Below, one piece after another: positions 1 to 8,245 of a stretch of 37,010 nucleotides of DNA. The notes under the pieces are model-generated. The model ran no database searches. It was not told where the DNA came from and saw only the letters and a list, made by a program, of their open reading frames with translations. Position 1 is the stretch's first letter. Every line of letters begins with the position of its first letter. Position numbers and translations under genes: made by a program. The DNA lies in assembly GCA_944415425.1 (NCBI GenBank), contig CALYBP010000016.1:1-37010 (forward strand). Reading direction: 5' to 3'. This DNA comes from an uncultured Ruminococcus sp. (lineage in GTDB: Bacteria > Bacillota > Clostridia > Oscillospirales > Acutalibacteraceae).

Positions 1-106
1 CAACTTAACTGTATCACAGGTTTTCCTATTCGTCACTCTTTTTTTCTTAATGTAACACATCTATTGTAATCCTACATGACTTTGGGTGATTTTATTTATT
101 TTCTTG

Positions 107-135
107 TTGACATTATCGTCAATTTTGCGTATAAT
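107..135 (+). promoter_or_regulatory. Consensus sigma-A promoter of the GH32 gene
   Basis: TTGACA (107-112) and TATAAT (130-135) are separated by exactly 17 bp, a perfect match to the housekeeping consensus. Transcription would start near 142, leaving a leader of about 160 nt before the GH32 start codon. The -35 box is embedded in an inverted repeat, TTGAC-N6-GTCAA (107-122), and a 10-bp palindrome AACTCGAGTT (144-153) lies at the expected start site. Both are plausible operator positions for a sugar repressor, but no regulator gene is visible nearby. Positions 1-106 show no gene I can support. Confidence 0.75.
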
Positions 136-154
136 AATATCGGAACTCGAGTTA

Positions 155-213
155 TTGAGAATCCTGGGTAATTGGTACCCTGACTTCTCAAATACACTTT
201 GGGTTCTTTTTTT
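155..213 (+). promoter_or_regulatory. Structured leader, possible transcription attenuator
   Basis: The leader can form a two-tier hairpin: TTGAGAA (155-161) pairs with TTCTCAA (185-191), with GGGTA (166-170) pairing TACCC (176-180) inside. An overlapping alternative pairs AGAATCC (158-164) with GGGTTCT (201-207), which is followed directly by six T residues (208-213). The two outer pairings exclude each other, as in attenuators. The sequence does not fit the RAT sites of SacY/LicT antiterminators or a T-box, so any ligand or protein is unknown. The attenuator role is inference. Confidence 0.4.
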
Positions 214-300
214 ATCCGAATTACGCAGACTATTTTTGCATAACAAAATATATTTTTAATTAAATCAAATAGTATAATTACTGAAAAGAGGGGCGTTTAA

Positions 301-1854
301 ATGAAAATTACAGTAAAAAACAATTATTTAATTTTCCCTGTTAATACGCTTTCGGCGAATAAGATATTGACCTTTAAACAGGCTGATAAAACGGTTTACA
401 GACTTGACATAAAAATTGATTATTTTAATCCGAATTTTTATGCTTATATAGATGTTTCGAGATTTATCGGACAAGCCTTAGACATATCTGTTAATCCGCA
501 AATAAAACTTGATTTTCGTGTTGCAGATGAAATAGATATTGAGAATTTGTACAAGGAACCCCTGCGTCCTCAAATTCACTTTACTGCTAAAAACGGCTGG
601 ATAAACGACCCAAACGGACTTATTTATCTTGACGGCACATATCATATGTTTTACCAGTATAATCCTGCGGAAAGCAATTGGGGAAATATGCACTGGGGAC
701 ATGCGACAAGCAAGGATTTGGTACATTGGACAGAACAAAAAACCGCTCTTTTTCCCGACAAGCGTGGTATGATGTTTTCGGGCAGTGCCGTTTTAGATGA
801 AAAAAATCTGCTGGGCAAAAATATTGATAATAAAAAAGCCATGCTGCTGTATTACACAACAACGAATCCTTTTGCTCAATGTATGTCCTACTCAACCGAC
901 GCCTTTAATAATATTGAAAATTACTCCGAAGAACCTGTCATTGCTAATATTGAGGGTGAAAACAGAGATCCGAAAGTAATATATTGCGACGAGCTTGAGT
1001 GTTATATAATGGCGCTGTATTTAAAAGATGATGTATATTGTATCCTCAAATCTGATAATTTGGTAAACTGGAGCGAGCTGCAGCGTTTGAGATTGCAGGG
1101 AGATGATGAATGTCCCGATATTTTCCCGCTTACTGATTCAAAGGGAAACCGCAAATGGATTTTCATGGGCGCTCACGGCAGATATTTGGTAGGAAAATTT
1201 GAAAACGGAAAGTTTCAACCCGAACAGGAGGTTATTTCACATCAATACGGCAATTCTGCGTATGCTGCCCAAAGCTTCAGCAATCTTCCAAAAGGACGAA
1301 TTGTAAGAGTTGCTTGGGAGAGGTGGGGGTTACCATCTTGCGGATTCAGCGGACAGATGGGAATACCTGTGGAAATGTCATTAAACTCATTTGAAAACAC
1401 ATATTATCTTGAAGCAAAACCCGTCAATGAAATAAAATTGCTGTATAAAAAAACTAATTTATTTGATTATATTAAAATTTCTCCCAAAAATGATTTTTGT
1501 ACCCGGCTTGAGAATACGCCTTACCTGTTTAAGCTAAGCGGGTTATGTAATGATTGCGGCGTAACAGAGGCGCGCATTTTCGGAAGAACAATTAAATTTG
1601 ACTTTAAGAAGAATGAAATGACTGTCGGAAACAATTTTGCACCTATTTTTGTAAGCTCTGATAAATGCGATATAACGATAGTAGTTGACAGGTGCAGTAT
1701 TGAAATATTTTCTGACAACGGTAAAATTTATATGTCTTGCTTAGATAAGGACACCGTTTGTGACCTGAACCTGCCGTTTTTTGAAATCACAAGCGATAAT
1801 GAAACATTAATTGATAAAATTGAAATTCATTCTCTTAATTCAATATGGGAGTAG
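301..1854 (+). CDS. Glycoside hydrolase family 32 beta-fructosidase (intracellular)
   Basis: A 517-residue enzyme expected to release fructose from sucrose, sucrose-6-phosphate or short fructans by a retaining mechanism. The GH32 signatures are in order: WINDPNG (100-106, nucleophile Asp103), FSGS (159-162), RDP (222-224, transition-state stabiliser) and EC (270-271, acid/base Glu270). A C-terminal beta-sandwich follows the five-bladed propeller. About 90 residues precede the catalytic domain, more than in minimal sucrose-6-phosphate hydrolases, suggesting an added N-terminal module. No signal peptide is visible, so it should act in the cytoplasm. The start has GAGGGG seven bases upstream. 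No sugar transporter, fructokinase or regulator adjoins it within the window, so the natural substrate cannot be fixed. It converges on the minus-strand PASTA gene across a shared terminator. Confidence 0.93.
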   Translation: MKITVKNNYLIFPVNTLSANKILTFKQADKTVYRLDIKIDYFNPNFYAYIDVSRFIGQALDISVNPQIKLDFRVADEIDIENLYKEPLRPQIHFTAKNGWINDPNGLIYLDGTYHMFYQYNPAESNWGNMHWGHATSKDLVHWTEQKTALFPDKRGMMFSGSAVLDEKNLLGKNIDNKKAMLLYYTTTNPFAQCMSYSTDAFNNIENYSEEPVIANIEGENRDPKVIYCDELECYIMALYLKDDVYCILKSDNLVNWSELQRLRLQGDDECPDIFPLTDSKGNRKWIFMGAHGRYLVGKFENGKFQPEQEVISHQYGNSAYAAQSFSNLPKGRIVRVAWERWGLPSCGFSGQMGIPVEMSLNSFENTYYLEAKPVNEIKLLYKKTNLFDYIKISPKNDFCTRLENTPYLFKLSGLCNDCGVTEARIFGRTIKFDFKKNEMTVGNNFAPIFVSSDKCDITIVVDRCSIEIFSDNGKIYMSCLDKDTVCDLNLPFFEITSDNETLIDKIEIHSLNSIWE

Positions 1855-1864
1855 AAAAAACAGA

Positions 1865-1903
1865 AAAGGCTTGATATACCGAGTATATCAAGCCTTTATT
1901 TTT
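1865..1903. terminator. Bidirectional intrinsic terminator
   Basis: A perfect 15-bp stem (1865-1879 with 1883-1897, loop CGA) is followed by ATTTTT on the plus strand. It is preceded by an A-rich run that gives a T-rich tail on the minus strand. It lies between two convergent genes and can end both transcripts. Confidence 0.88.
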
Positions 1904-1936
1904 CACATTAACTTAGAAATATAAATAATTGAATAT

Positions 1937-3562
1937 TTAATTGGTTTCTTTGGTTTCTGAGCCTTTACTAACCAATATAACAACATTGGTACCGTATTCA
2001 ACAGTATCGCCTGCCTGATGGCTCTTGTATCCGATTACGCGATCTTCTGCGACGGTATCGCTGTACTGATATTCTGCCGTTGCGAGCAATCCCTTTTCGG
2101 CGATATCTGCCGCAGCGTCGTCAAGTTTCTCCCCCTCGATTTTGGGAAGTTCTCTCATTTGAGCGCCCTTGCTGACAGTAACGCTTATAATTATTCCGTC
2201 TTCCTGCATAACCTTTGAGCCGGCTTCAGGCGTTTGGGATATTATGGTTCCCTCTTTATATTCGTTACTGTATTCATCGGCATACGACCTATATACAGTT
2301 ATTTTATTAGTATCCTCTGCCTGTTTAACCGCGTCGTCATAATTCATTCCTACATAATTGGGGATTGTTTCACCGGTCCACTCTGTATTCTGAGTAGTTG
2401 CGACAGTTGCTTCATTTTCGGAGCTAAACATTCCTGCAAGAGGATTTTGCATAAGCCAAAACACACCTGCTATTCCGAGCACAAGCACCGTAACGGCAGC
2501 TGAAACAATGACTATTGATGTTTTTGACATTCCGTTTCTGCCTTTAGATCGCTTATCAGCATCGGCAAGATTCATACTTGCAGTTCTTGAGATTTCCTCC
2601 TGAATAGCCTTTGCCGTATGTGCGACAGAAAGCTGAGAACGCAGTTCGTCAAAGTCGGTTATTCTGTTTTCACGCTCTACCTGTAAACCATTTGCAAGAG
2701 CCGAAACAACATGCGGAGGCAACCGCTTAACCGTAGTTGTACTCATCAAAAGTCTGCTGTCCCTGCGTCTTTCGGGAGCGCTTTTGGGAAGATGTCCGGT
2801 CAAAGCGTAAAAAAGCGTTGAACAGAATCCGTATATATCCGTAATATCGTCAAGAGGGAAATTATCCTCATACTGTTCGGGAGCTGCAGCACCCGAAAAC
2901 AACTGCGACTTGAGTGCCGTTCCCCGCTTGCGTTCATTCTCAGTTGAAAATCCGCTTATTTTTATTTTTCCGGAAGATGTTATATAAAAGTTTTTCGGAG
3001 CTATGGCATAGTGACCTACTCCTCTTTTATGGAGAGCTTCAAGAGCGGAAATAACAGGCATAAACAACGGGCGTGCAATATCCCACTCAAGGCTTCCTCC
3101 GCTTCGCTCTACATATTCTTCAAAGGGTATCAGCGCTTTATTCTCTTCAACAGCGTAAACGGTATTGTTCTCCTCAAAAATGTTATGAACACGCGTTAGC
3201 GCCGACAAATCTCTCAGTTCACAAAGAACACGATAATAACTTACAAAATCATCCTTTAATTTATTATAAGTAAGGCGGTTTTCATAATTTACTTTTACTT
3301 CAAGCGAGTCCTGCTCTCTGTTGAAAAGACCGACGGGCAAAAACTCACATATTATAACTACATCTCCTGTTTGCTTATCAAAACTTATATATCTTGTGCT
3401 CTCACCGTTAGTATCAATGCCCGCACCGACAATGTATCTGTTTGCCAAAACTGTGCCGTAGGGCAAAAAAGGAGCTTGTTGTTTTTCTGAATTGTCAAAT
3501 CCGCATTCCGGACATATTTTATTATTGCCGATTTCCTGCATGCAACCCATACAAAGCGACAT
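1937..3562 (-). CDS. Zinc-ribbon / pseudokinase / PASTA membrane protein
   Basis: 541 residues. Residues 1-21 form a zinc ribbon (Cys4, Cys7, Cys17, Cys20). Residues 42-315 have a protein-kinase fold with the catalytic residues lost: the VAIK lysine is Cys72 (ICEFLP), the HRD loop reads HYAIAPKN (184-191), so the catalytic Asp is Ala186, and DFG reads SGFS (203-206). The APE motif (227-229) is kept. A hydrophobic membrane segment (about 349-370) leads to two PASTA repeats (about 398-466 and 471-534) that would lie outside the cell. Known PASTA kinases bind muropeptides or lipid II, so a cell-wall sensing or scaffolding role is plausible, but that is inference. It is transcribed from its own promoter, about 1.8 kb downstream of the prpC-prkC-rsgA-thiN block. 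The GGAG is 11 bases before the ATG, a little far. Confidence 0.85.
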   Translation of the reverse strand: MSLCMGCMQEIGNNKICPECGFDNSEKQQAPFLPYGTVLANRYIVGAGIDTNGESTRYISFDKQTGDVVIICEFLPVGLFNREQDSLEVKVNYENRLTYNKLKDDFVSYYRVLCELRDLSALTRVHNIFEENNTVYAVEENKALIPFEEYVERSGGSLEWDIARPLFMPVISALEALHKRGVGHYAIAPKNFYITSSGKIKISGFSTENERKRGTALKSQLFSGAAAPEQYEDNFPLDDITDIYGFCSTLFYALTGHLPKSAPERRRDSRLLMSTTTVKRLPPHVVSALANGLQVERENRITDFDELRSQLSVAHTAKAIQEEISRTASMNLADADKRSKGRNGMSKTSIVIVSAAVTVLVLGIAGVFWLMQNPLAGMFSSENEATVATTQNTEWTGETIPNYVGMNYDDAVKQAEDTNKITVYRSYADEYSNEYKEGTIISQTPEAGSKVMQEDGIIISVTVSKGAQMRELPKIEGEKLDDAAADIAEKGLLATAEYQYSDTVAEDRVIGYKSHQAGDTVEYGTNVVILVSKGSETKETN

Positions 3563-3628
3563 CGTTCATTCAACTCCAAATCCATAGATTTAAAAGAATT
3601 CTCGCAAATTTCATTTTTTCCGAAAAGA

Positions 3629-3658
3629 ATTATACCACACAATTATTATTCTTTTCAA
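3629..3658 (-). promoter_or_regulatory. Sigma-A promoter of the PASTA pseudokinase gene
   Basis: On the minus strand TTGAAA (3658-3653) and TATAAT (3634-3629) are spaced by 18 bp, with a TGG just before the -10 box (extended -10). This gives a leader of about 60 nt and makes the gene separable from the tRNA upstream. Confidence 0.65.
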
Positions 3659-3705
3659 GATTTATGAGTGTCATTATAATTACAGTTTTGTTATAGAAAA
3701 TTAAA

Positions 3706-3781
3706 TGGTGGAGATAACGGGGCTCGAACCCGTGACCTTTTGACTGCCAGTCAAACACTCTCCCAGCTGAGCTATACCCCC
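3706..3781 (-). tRNA. tRNA-Ala (anticodon GGC)
   Basis: The minus strand folds as a complete 76-nt tRNA with encoded CCA (3708-3706). The acceptor stem contains the G3:U70 wobble that identifies alanine tRNAs. The anticodon loop is CTGGCAG, giving anticodon GGC for GCC codons, and the T arm carries GTTCGAGCC. A TATAAT box lies upstream on the same strand (3808-3803). It sits between thiN and the PASTA pseudokinase gene. Confidence 0.96.
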
Positions 3782-3852
3782 ATATAGACCTTGCATATAA
3801 CTATTATACACAAGATATATTAATTATGTTGTTTATAAAGAATTATATACTT

Positions 3853-4488
3853 CTAATTAGGATTATCAAAAGTGTTTATAATAAGTATTGCATTTCCGTC
3901 ATATATATTAATTCTTGCCGTGTCGGAAATAAAAATATTTGAAATTCCTAATGGAAAACAGCTTTTTATATTATACTTATTTAAAGAATATTTTGCTCCC
4001 TCATATGAAACACATACATCTGAACATCCGAAAGCAAACAGCGAAAAGGTTTTTCCCCTCATATTGTTAAACGAATACTCACCGCGTGTTAAAAACTCTA
4101 TTCTTTCTGTTTCGGAAAGTATAATCCCTGTGCAAGAGTGATTTGATAAATATTCAAGCGCTGAAATATTGGCGTAAGTATGATCGGTCCTGCCGCCCAA
4201 TGCTCCGAGCAAAACAAAATTACTAAAACCCTTTTCAATTCCCAAAGTAATTGCGTGTATTGTATCGGTATCGTCTTTTTCGGGACTGAGTCTTACGGCG
4301 TTGATTCCGTCGGGAAGCACTCCGTCATAAGAATCAAAATCCCCTACTATTAAATCGGGTGTTATGCCTGCAAGACACGCATATTTGTACCCGCCGTCAG
4401 CACAAATAACATAATCATCATTATTTATCGCTTGTTTTAAAAAATCGGAATTTGTCTGAGGCGATCCCGAAATTATGACACAACGCAT
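3853..4488 (-). CDS. thiN: Thiamine pyrophosphokinase
   Basis: A 211-residue enzyme that transfers pyrophosphate from ATP to thiamine, making the cofactor TPP from salvaged thiamine. Family signatures are visible: ADGG near residue 31, DLIVGDFDS near 45-53, SPEKDDTDT near 68-76, and LGALGGRTDH near 93-102, which together form the nucleotide and metal site. Length is normal. The ATG is preceded by AGGGTGA. It is the last protein gene of the long minus-strand block, 22 bp after rsgA. In Bacillus rpe lies between rsgA and thiN, and it is absent here. Confidence 0.92.
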   Translation of the reverse strand: MRCVIISGSPQTNSDFLKQAINNDDYVICADGGYKYACLAGITPDLIVGDFDSYDGVLPDGINAVRLSPEKDDTDTIHAITLGIEKGFSNFVLLGALGGRTDHTYANISALEYLSNHSCTGIILSETERIEFLTRGEYSFNNMRGKTFSLFAFGCSDVCVSYEGAKYSLNKYNIKSCFPLGISNIFISDTARINIYDGNAILIINTFDNPN

Positions 4489-4510
4489 TTTATCACCCTG
4501 TAATAATATT

Positions 4511-5401
4511 TCAGCGATGCTCCCAAAGTTTTATATCCTTTACCTCGTTATACATTGCAACATAGCTCTTGTGACGTGAAGGCTCAATATCGCCGTCATC
4601 AAGCGCCTGTAAAATTCTGCATCCTTTTTCACAAGTGTGCGAACAAGAGGTAAATTTACATTCGCCGATATATTTTTCAAACTCCGGAAAACAGTATTGA
4701 AGCTGAGTTTTGTCTATAATTTCATATCTCTGTAAATCAACAGTGGAAAATCCCGGTGTGTCGGCAACATAGCAGCCGTCAATTTCAAAAAGCTCAACCG
4801 CTCTCGTAGTATGTCTTCCTCGCCCGAGCTTTTTGCTTATCTGCCCTGTTTCAAGGCTGAGCTGAGGAAAAATCCTGTTGAGCAAAGTGGACTTGCCGAC
4901 TCCGCTGTTGCCTGTGAAAGCTGCCGTCTTGCCATTGAGATAATCTTTAAGGCTTGATGACTCGTCATCTTCCGCAGAAGAACAGATAAAAACAGGAAAA
5001 CCTGAATGCCGGTATATTTTTGCAATCTCATTTCCGTCTTTCAAGTCATTTTTTGAAACGACGATAACAGGAGTCATATTGCTGTTGACCGCAGCGGCAG
5101 TCATCTTGTCAATAACCGTAAAATTAGGTTCCGGGTCAACGGTTGAACATACAATCACTAAAACGTCTACATTTGCAAGAGCAGGTCTTTTCAGCTTATT
5201 CCGCCTCGGCATAATTGACTCAATAGAGGCAAATCCGTCTTCGGGGACAGAAATTGTTACACGGTCGCCCACAACAGGGGAATTTCCGATTTTTCGAAAA
5301 CTTCCCCTTGCTTTGCACTCATATTCAAATCCGCCGCAGAGGACATAGTAAAATCCTCCGATAACCTTGGTTAAAACACCTTCAAGCGTAGTTATACTCA
5401 T
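4511..5401 (-). CDS. rsgA: Ribosome small-subunit-dependent GTPase A
   Basis: A circularly permuted GTPase that checks late maturation of the 30S ribosomal subunit. The order is an N-terminal OB-fold, then G4 (VVSKNDL), then the P-loop (TGNSGVGKST), then G3 (DTPGF), followed by a C-terminal zinc-binding Cys/His cluster (CKFTSCSHTCEKGC). An in-frame TTG lies six bases further upstream (5407). The ATG at 5401 is preferred because it sits two bases after the prkC stop codon and has the better, though weak, ribosome site. About 296 residues, normal for the family. The close spacing implies translational coupling with prkC. Confidence 0.93.
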   Translation of the reverse strand: MSITTLEGVLTKVIGGFYYVLCGGFEYECKARGSFRKIGNSPVVGDRVTISVPEDGFASIESIMPRRNKLKRPALANVDVLVIVCSTVDPEPNFTVIDKMTAAAVNSNMTPVIVVSKNDLKDGNEIAKIYRHSGFPVFICSSAEDDESSSLKDYLNGKTAAFTGNSGVGKSTLLNRIFPQLSLETGQISKKLGRGRHTTRAVELFEIDGCYVADTPGFSTVDLQRYEIIDKTQLQYCFPEFEKYIGECKFTSCSHTCEKGCRILQALDDGDIEPSRHKSYVAMYNEVKDIKLWEHR

Positions 5402-5403
5402 AA

Positions 5404-7500
5404 TCAAAATCCGTTGTCAACAGGTCCGCTAGGCTCATCTGCATCTGTTGGATACTCATAATCGGGATTTTCACTTGGTTGAGTTGTGGTTTGAGCATCC
5501 GTCGGCTCGGGTTCTGTTGAATCTGTAATGAAATCATGTGTTGCCGTCGTCGTAACTGAGGAAGTTGAAAAATCTATGCTGTATTCACGGTACGCAGAAC
5601 CATTCAACTGGACAACTACGGTTGATGTGCCCGAACCCGTTATCTCAAGCGTACAGGTTTTGTTGTACATAGGCACAAGCGTCTTTGAATACTGCGGATC
5701 TACAACGCCGTCAATTATTACGGTCATATCAACTGAACCGCTTATGTTACCCGGAAGGTCGACATAGATATTAACGGTGTTTTTATCTCCTTTTCCTGAA
5801 CTTACGGTAAGGGTCACTACTGTTCCCTTGTCTACCTTTCCGTATTGAAGCGGAGAAAGTCCCAAAACAGTATCTTTTGGCTCTTTGCTGTCATCATCAT
5901 ATTCAACCTCAACTGTCAGTCCGAGCTGTTCAAGCTGAGTTTTCGCATTCGAAAGCATAAGTCCCTCTACCGACGGAATTTCAACCTGTTCCGCCCTTTC
6001 GCCGTTTGCGATATAAACATAAACAGTTGAACCTATTGTTGCTTTTACACCGGCTTTAGGGAAAGTTTCGATAGTGTATCCCTTGGGAGTTTTTCCGTTC
6101 TCTACATATATGACCTCGGTCATGAGGTTTTTAGATTTAATAAGCTCAATGGCGTCCTTTTCGGAATAATTAGTGACAAACGGCACTGAAACTTCCGTGT
6201 CTGTTCCGTTAACAGTAAGCGTTATTGTCGAGCCCGTCTTTACCTTCATCGAATTTGCGGCAGGCTCCTGCTCCAAAATTACGCCTATCTCCTTGGACTC
6301 ATCATACTCACTCTTGATTTCAAATTGAAAATTGTTCGGATTGTCCTCTTTTGCCTCAACGATAGTCTTTCCGACAAAATCAGGAACATCTACATCCTTT
6401 GCCTGGACAGAATTACAGCCTCTGAACATTGCAAGAGAGAAGAAAATAACACATACAACTATCGCAGCAAACAAAACACCCTTTATAACATAATATGCAG
6501 GCTTATGCTGCTTGATGAAATCCTCTTCCTCAGAATCGTCATCCTTTACCGATGAGTTATCAACCGGTTTGTTGATTACTTTTGTTTCTCCGCTGTTTCT
6601 GTTTTTGAGTGAACCTACAAACTTTGTAGGCTGATTGTCAACAAACGACTCGCCGTAATCAAAAACTATTGACGGATTCAGTCTGAAACGCTCAATGTCG
6701 CTGAGCATTTCAGCCGCTGATTTATATCTTGCAGACGGCAGTTTCTGCATAGCCTTCATTGTTATTTGTTCAAGTCCGATCGGTATTCCCGGATTGACCT
6801 CACGGGGACGCTTAGGAGTAGACTGAAGCTGCATAAGAGCAACCGAAACTGCGCTCTCGCCGTCAAAAGGCAGCTTTCCCGTAAGCATCTCATAAAGCAT
6901 TACACCTACCGAATAAATATCGGTCTTGCCGTCCGTGACATCTCCTCTTGCCTGTTCGGGAGCGATGTAATGAACAGAACCAATTGCCTGATCGGTCATT
7001 GTGCGTGTGGATTTATCGGAAAATCTTGCAATGCCGAAATCGGTTACCTTGATTGTTCCGTCCTGTAAAAGCATAATATTTTGAGGCTTTATATCGCGGT
7101 GTACTATACCGCACTCGTGAGCGTGCTGCAAAGCCTTTAGAATTTGAGTAGCAAGATGAAGCGCATCTTTCCACTCAATAATGCCCTGTCTGTCGATATA
7201 CTCCTTGAGTGTTATACCGTCTATATACTCCATTACAATATACTGTATCATATCGCCGAAGCTTACATCGTAAACCTTTACAATATTAGGATGTGACAGC
7301 ATCGCAATGGCTTTTGACTCATTCTTAAAGCGTCTTATAAATTCTTCATTATTGAGGTACTCGTCTTTTAATATCTTAATAGCTACTTCCCTGTCGTCAA
7401 CGGTATCGGTACAGCGATAGACGTTAGCCATACCTCCGACGCCTATAAGTTCGTGAATTTCATAACGGCCGTCAAGTCTTTTGCCAATATATTTATCCAA
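5404..7500 (-). CDS. prkC: PASTA-domain Ser/Thr protein kinase
   Basis: A membrane Hanks-type kinase of about 698 residues (numbering here from the GTG at 7509). The catalytic set is complete: glycine loop near 23-28, VAIK lysine 45, HRD with Asp139, DFG 157-159, APE 183-185. A membrane segment spans about 339-361. Three PASTA repeats (about 372-434, 440-502, 508-572) face outside. A further beta-rich domain (about 578-655) and a Thr/Pro/Glu-rich tail follow, and Bacillus PrkC lacks these. The family senses muropeptides and controls growth and spore germination. The GTG at 7509 overlaps its own GGAG, while TTG at 7500 has GGAG eight bases upstream, so TTG is preferred. It lies directly after the phosphatase gene prpC. 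Confidence 0.93.
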   Translation of the reverse strand: MDKYIGKRLDGRYEIHELIGVGGMANVYRCTDTVDDREVAIKILKDEYLNNEEFIRRFKNESKAIAMLSHPNIVKVYDVSFGDMIQYIVMEYIDGITLKEYIDRQGIIEWKDALHLATQILKALQHAHECGIVHRDIKPQNIMLLQDGTIKVTDFGIARFSDKSTRTMTDQAIGSVHYIAPEQARGDVTDGKTDIYSVGVMLYEMLTGKLPFDGESAVSVALMQLQSTPKRPREVNPGIPIGLEQITMKAMQKLPSARYKSAAEMLSDIERFRLNPSIVFDYGESFVDNQPTKFVGSLKNRNSGETKVINKPVDNSSVKDDDSEEEDFIKQHKPAYYVIKGVLFAAIVVCVIFFSLAMFRGCNSVQAKDVDVPDFVGKTIVEAKEDNPNNFQFEIKSEYDESKEIGVILEQEPAANSMKVKTGSTITLTVNGTDTEVSVPFVTNYSEKDAIELIKSKNLMTEVIYVENGKTPKGYTIETFPKAGVKATIGSTVYVYIANGERAEQVEIPSVEGLMLSNAKTQLEQLGLTVEVEYDDDSKEPKDTVLGLSPLQYGKVDKGTVVTLTVSSGKGDKNTVNIYVDLPGNISGSVDMTVIIDGVVDPQYSKTLVPMYNKTCTLEITGSGTSTVVVQLNGSAYREYSIDFSTSSVTTTATHDFITDSTEPEPTDAQTTTQPSENPDYEYPTDADEPSGPVDNGF

Positions 7501-7518
7501 AAGATTCACTCCAATCTG

Positions 7519-8244
7519 TTAATAAATAACCGTAACGGTAATATTGTCGGTTCCGCCGCCGTCCTTTGCTCGGTCAACAAGCTTCGCGACTAATCCCTCG
7601 CCCCTGTTCTCATGACAAATTTTTACCATATCGCCTGTTGTCACACAGTTAGAAAGTCCGTCGGTACAAATTAAAAGTACATCTCCGTATATAAAGTTTG
7701 CCTCAATATAATCAAGTCTTACATATGGTTTTATTCCAAGCGCCCTTGTAATAAAGTTTTTATTCGGGTGATTTTGCGCCTGCTCATAAGTAAGCTCGCC
7801 TCTTCTTACCATTTCCTGTACTACGGAATGGTCCTCTGTAAGCTGCTTTATCTTGCCGCCTCTAATCGCATATGTACGGCTGTCTCCTACATGAACAACA
7901 TGAACCGTCGTATCCTTTACAAATACAAATTCACAGGTAGTTCCCATACCTGCAAGCTCTGGGTCGTTCGTTGAAAGCTCAAATATTTTCATATTGGCGT
8001 TGACAACTATCTCCGCCATTAATTCACCGATTTGTTCCTTTGTCATATCATCCTTATACAAATCGGTAATTTTAGTGCTGATATATTCCACGGCGGTTGC
8101 GCTCGCTATGTTTCCGCCGTTGGCTCCTCCCATGCCGTCGCATACCACTGCCCAAGCGCAGCTTGGAGAAATAACTCCGAAGCGAAAATCGTCTTGATTT
8201 TGTTCACGGACAAGTCCTACATCACTTTTACTGAACACTTCCAA
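7519..8244 (-). CDS. prpC: PP2C-family protein Ser/Thr phosphatase
   Basis: A 241-residue metal-dependent phosphatase that reverses PrkC phosphorylation. The PP2C motifs run in order: VREQNQDD, CDGMGG, HVGDSR, LICTDGLS and GGTDNITV. The aspartates of DGMGG, TDG and GTDN coordinate the two metal ions. It is soluble, with no membrane segment. The start is TTG with a strong GGAGG eight bases upstream. It is 1 bp from rlmN upstream and about 10-20 bp from prkC downstream, so phosphatase and kinase are made together. Confidence 0.95.
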   Translation of the reverse strand: MEVFSKSDVGLVREQNQDDFRFGVISPSCAWAVVCDGMGGANGGNIASATAVEYISTKITDLYKDDMTKEQIGELMAEIVVNANMKIFELSTNDPELAGMGTTCEFVFVKDTTVHVVHVGDSRTYAIRGGKIKQLTEDHSVVQEMVRRGELTYEQAQNHPNKNFITRALGIKPYVRLDYIEANFIYGDVLLICTDGLSNCVTTGDMVKICHENRGEGLVAKLVDRAKDGGGTDNITVTVIY

Positions 8245-8245
8245 G

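Noticed and set aside
1..106. 3' end of an upstream gene at the window edge
   Set aside because: The open frames are short and show no family sequence, unlike the clear queH end at the other edge.
155..213. GH32 leader as a SacY/LicT-type RAT site or T-box
   Set aside because: The conserved RAT sequence and the T-box consensus are absent, and no antiterminator gene is near.
61..246. Minus-strand 61-codon reading frame upstream of the GH32 gene
   Set aside because: It has no ribosome site or recognisable domain and lies across the consensus promoter and leader of the GH32 gene.
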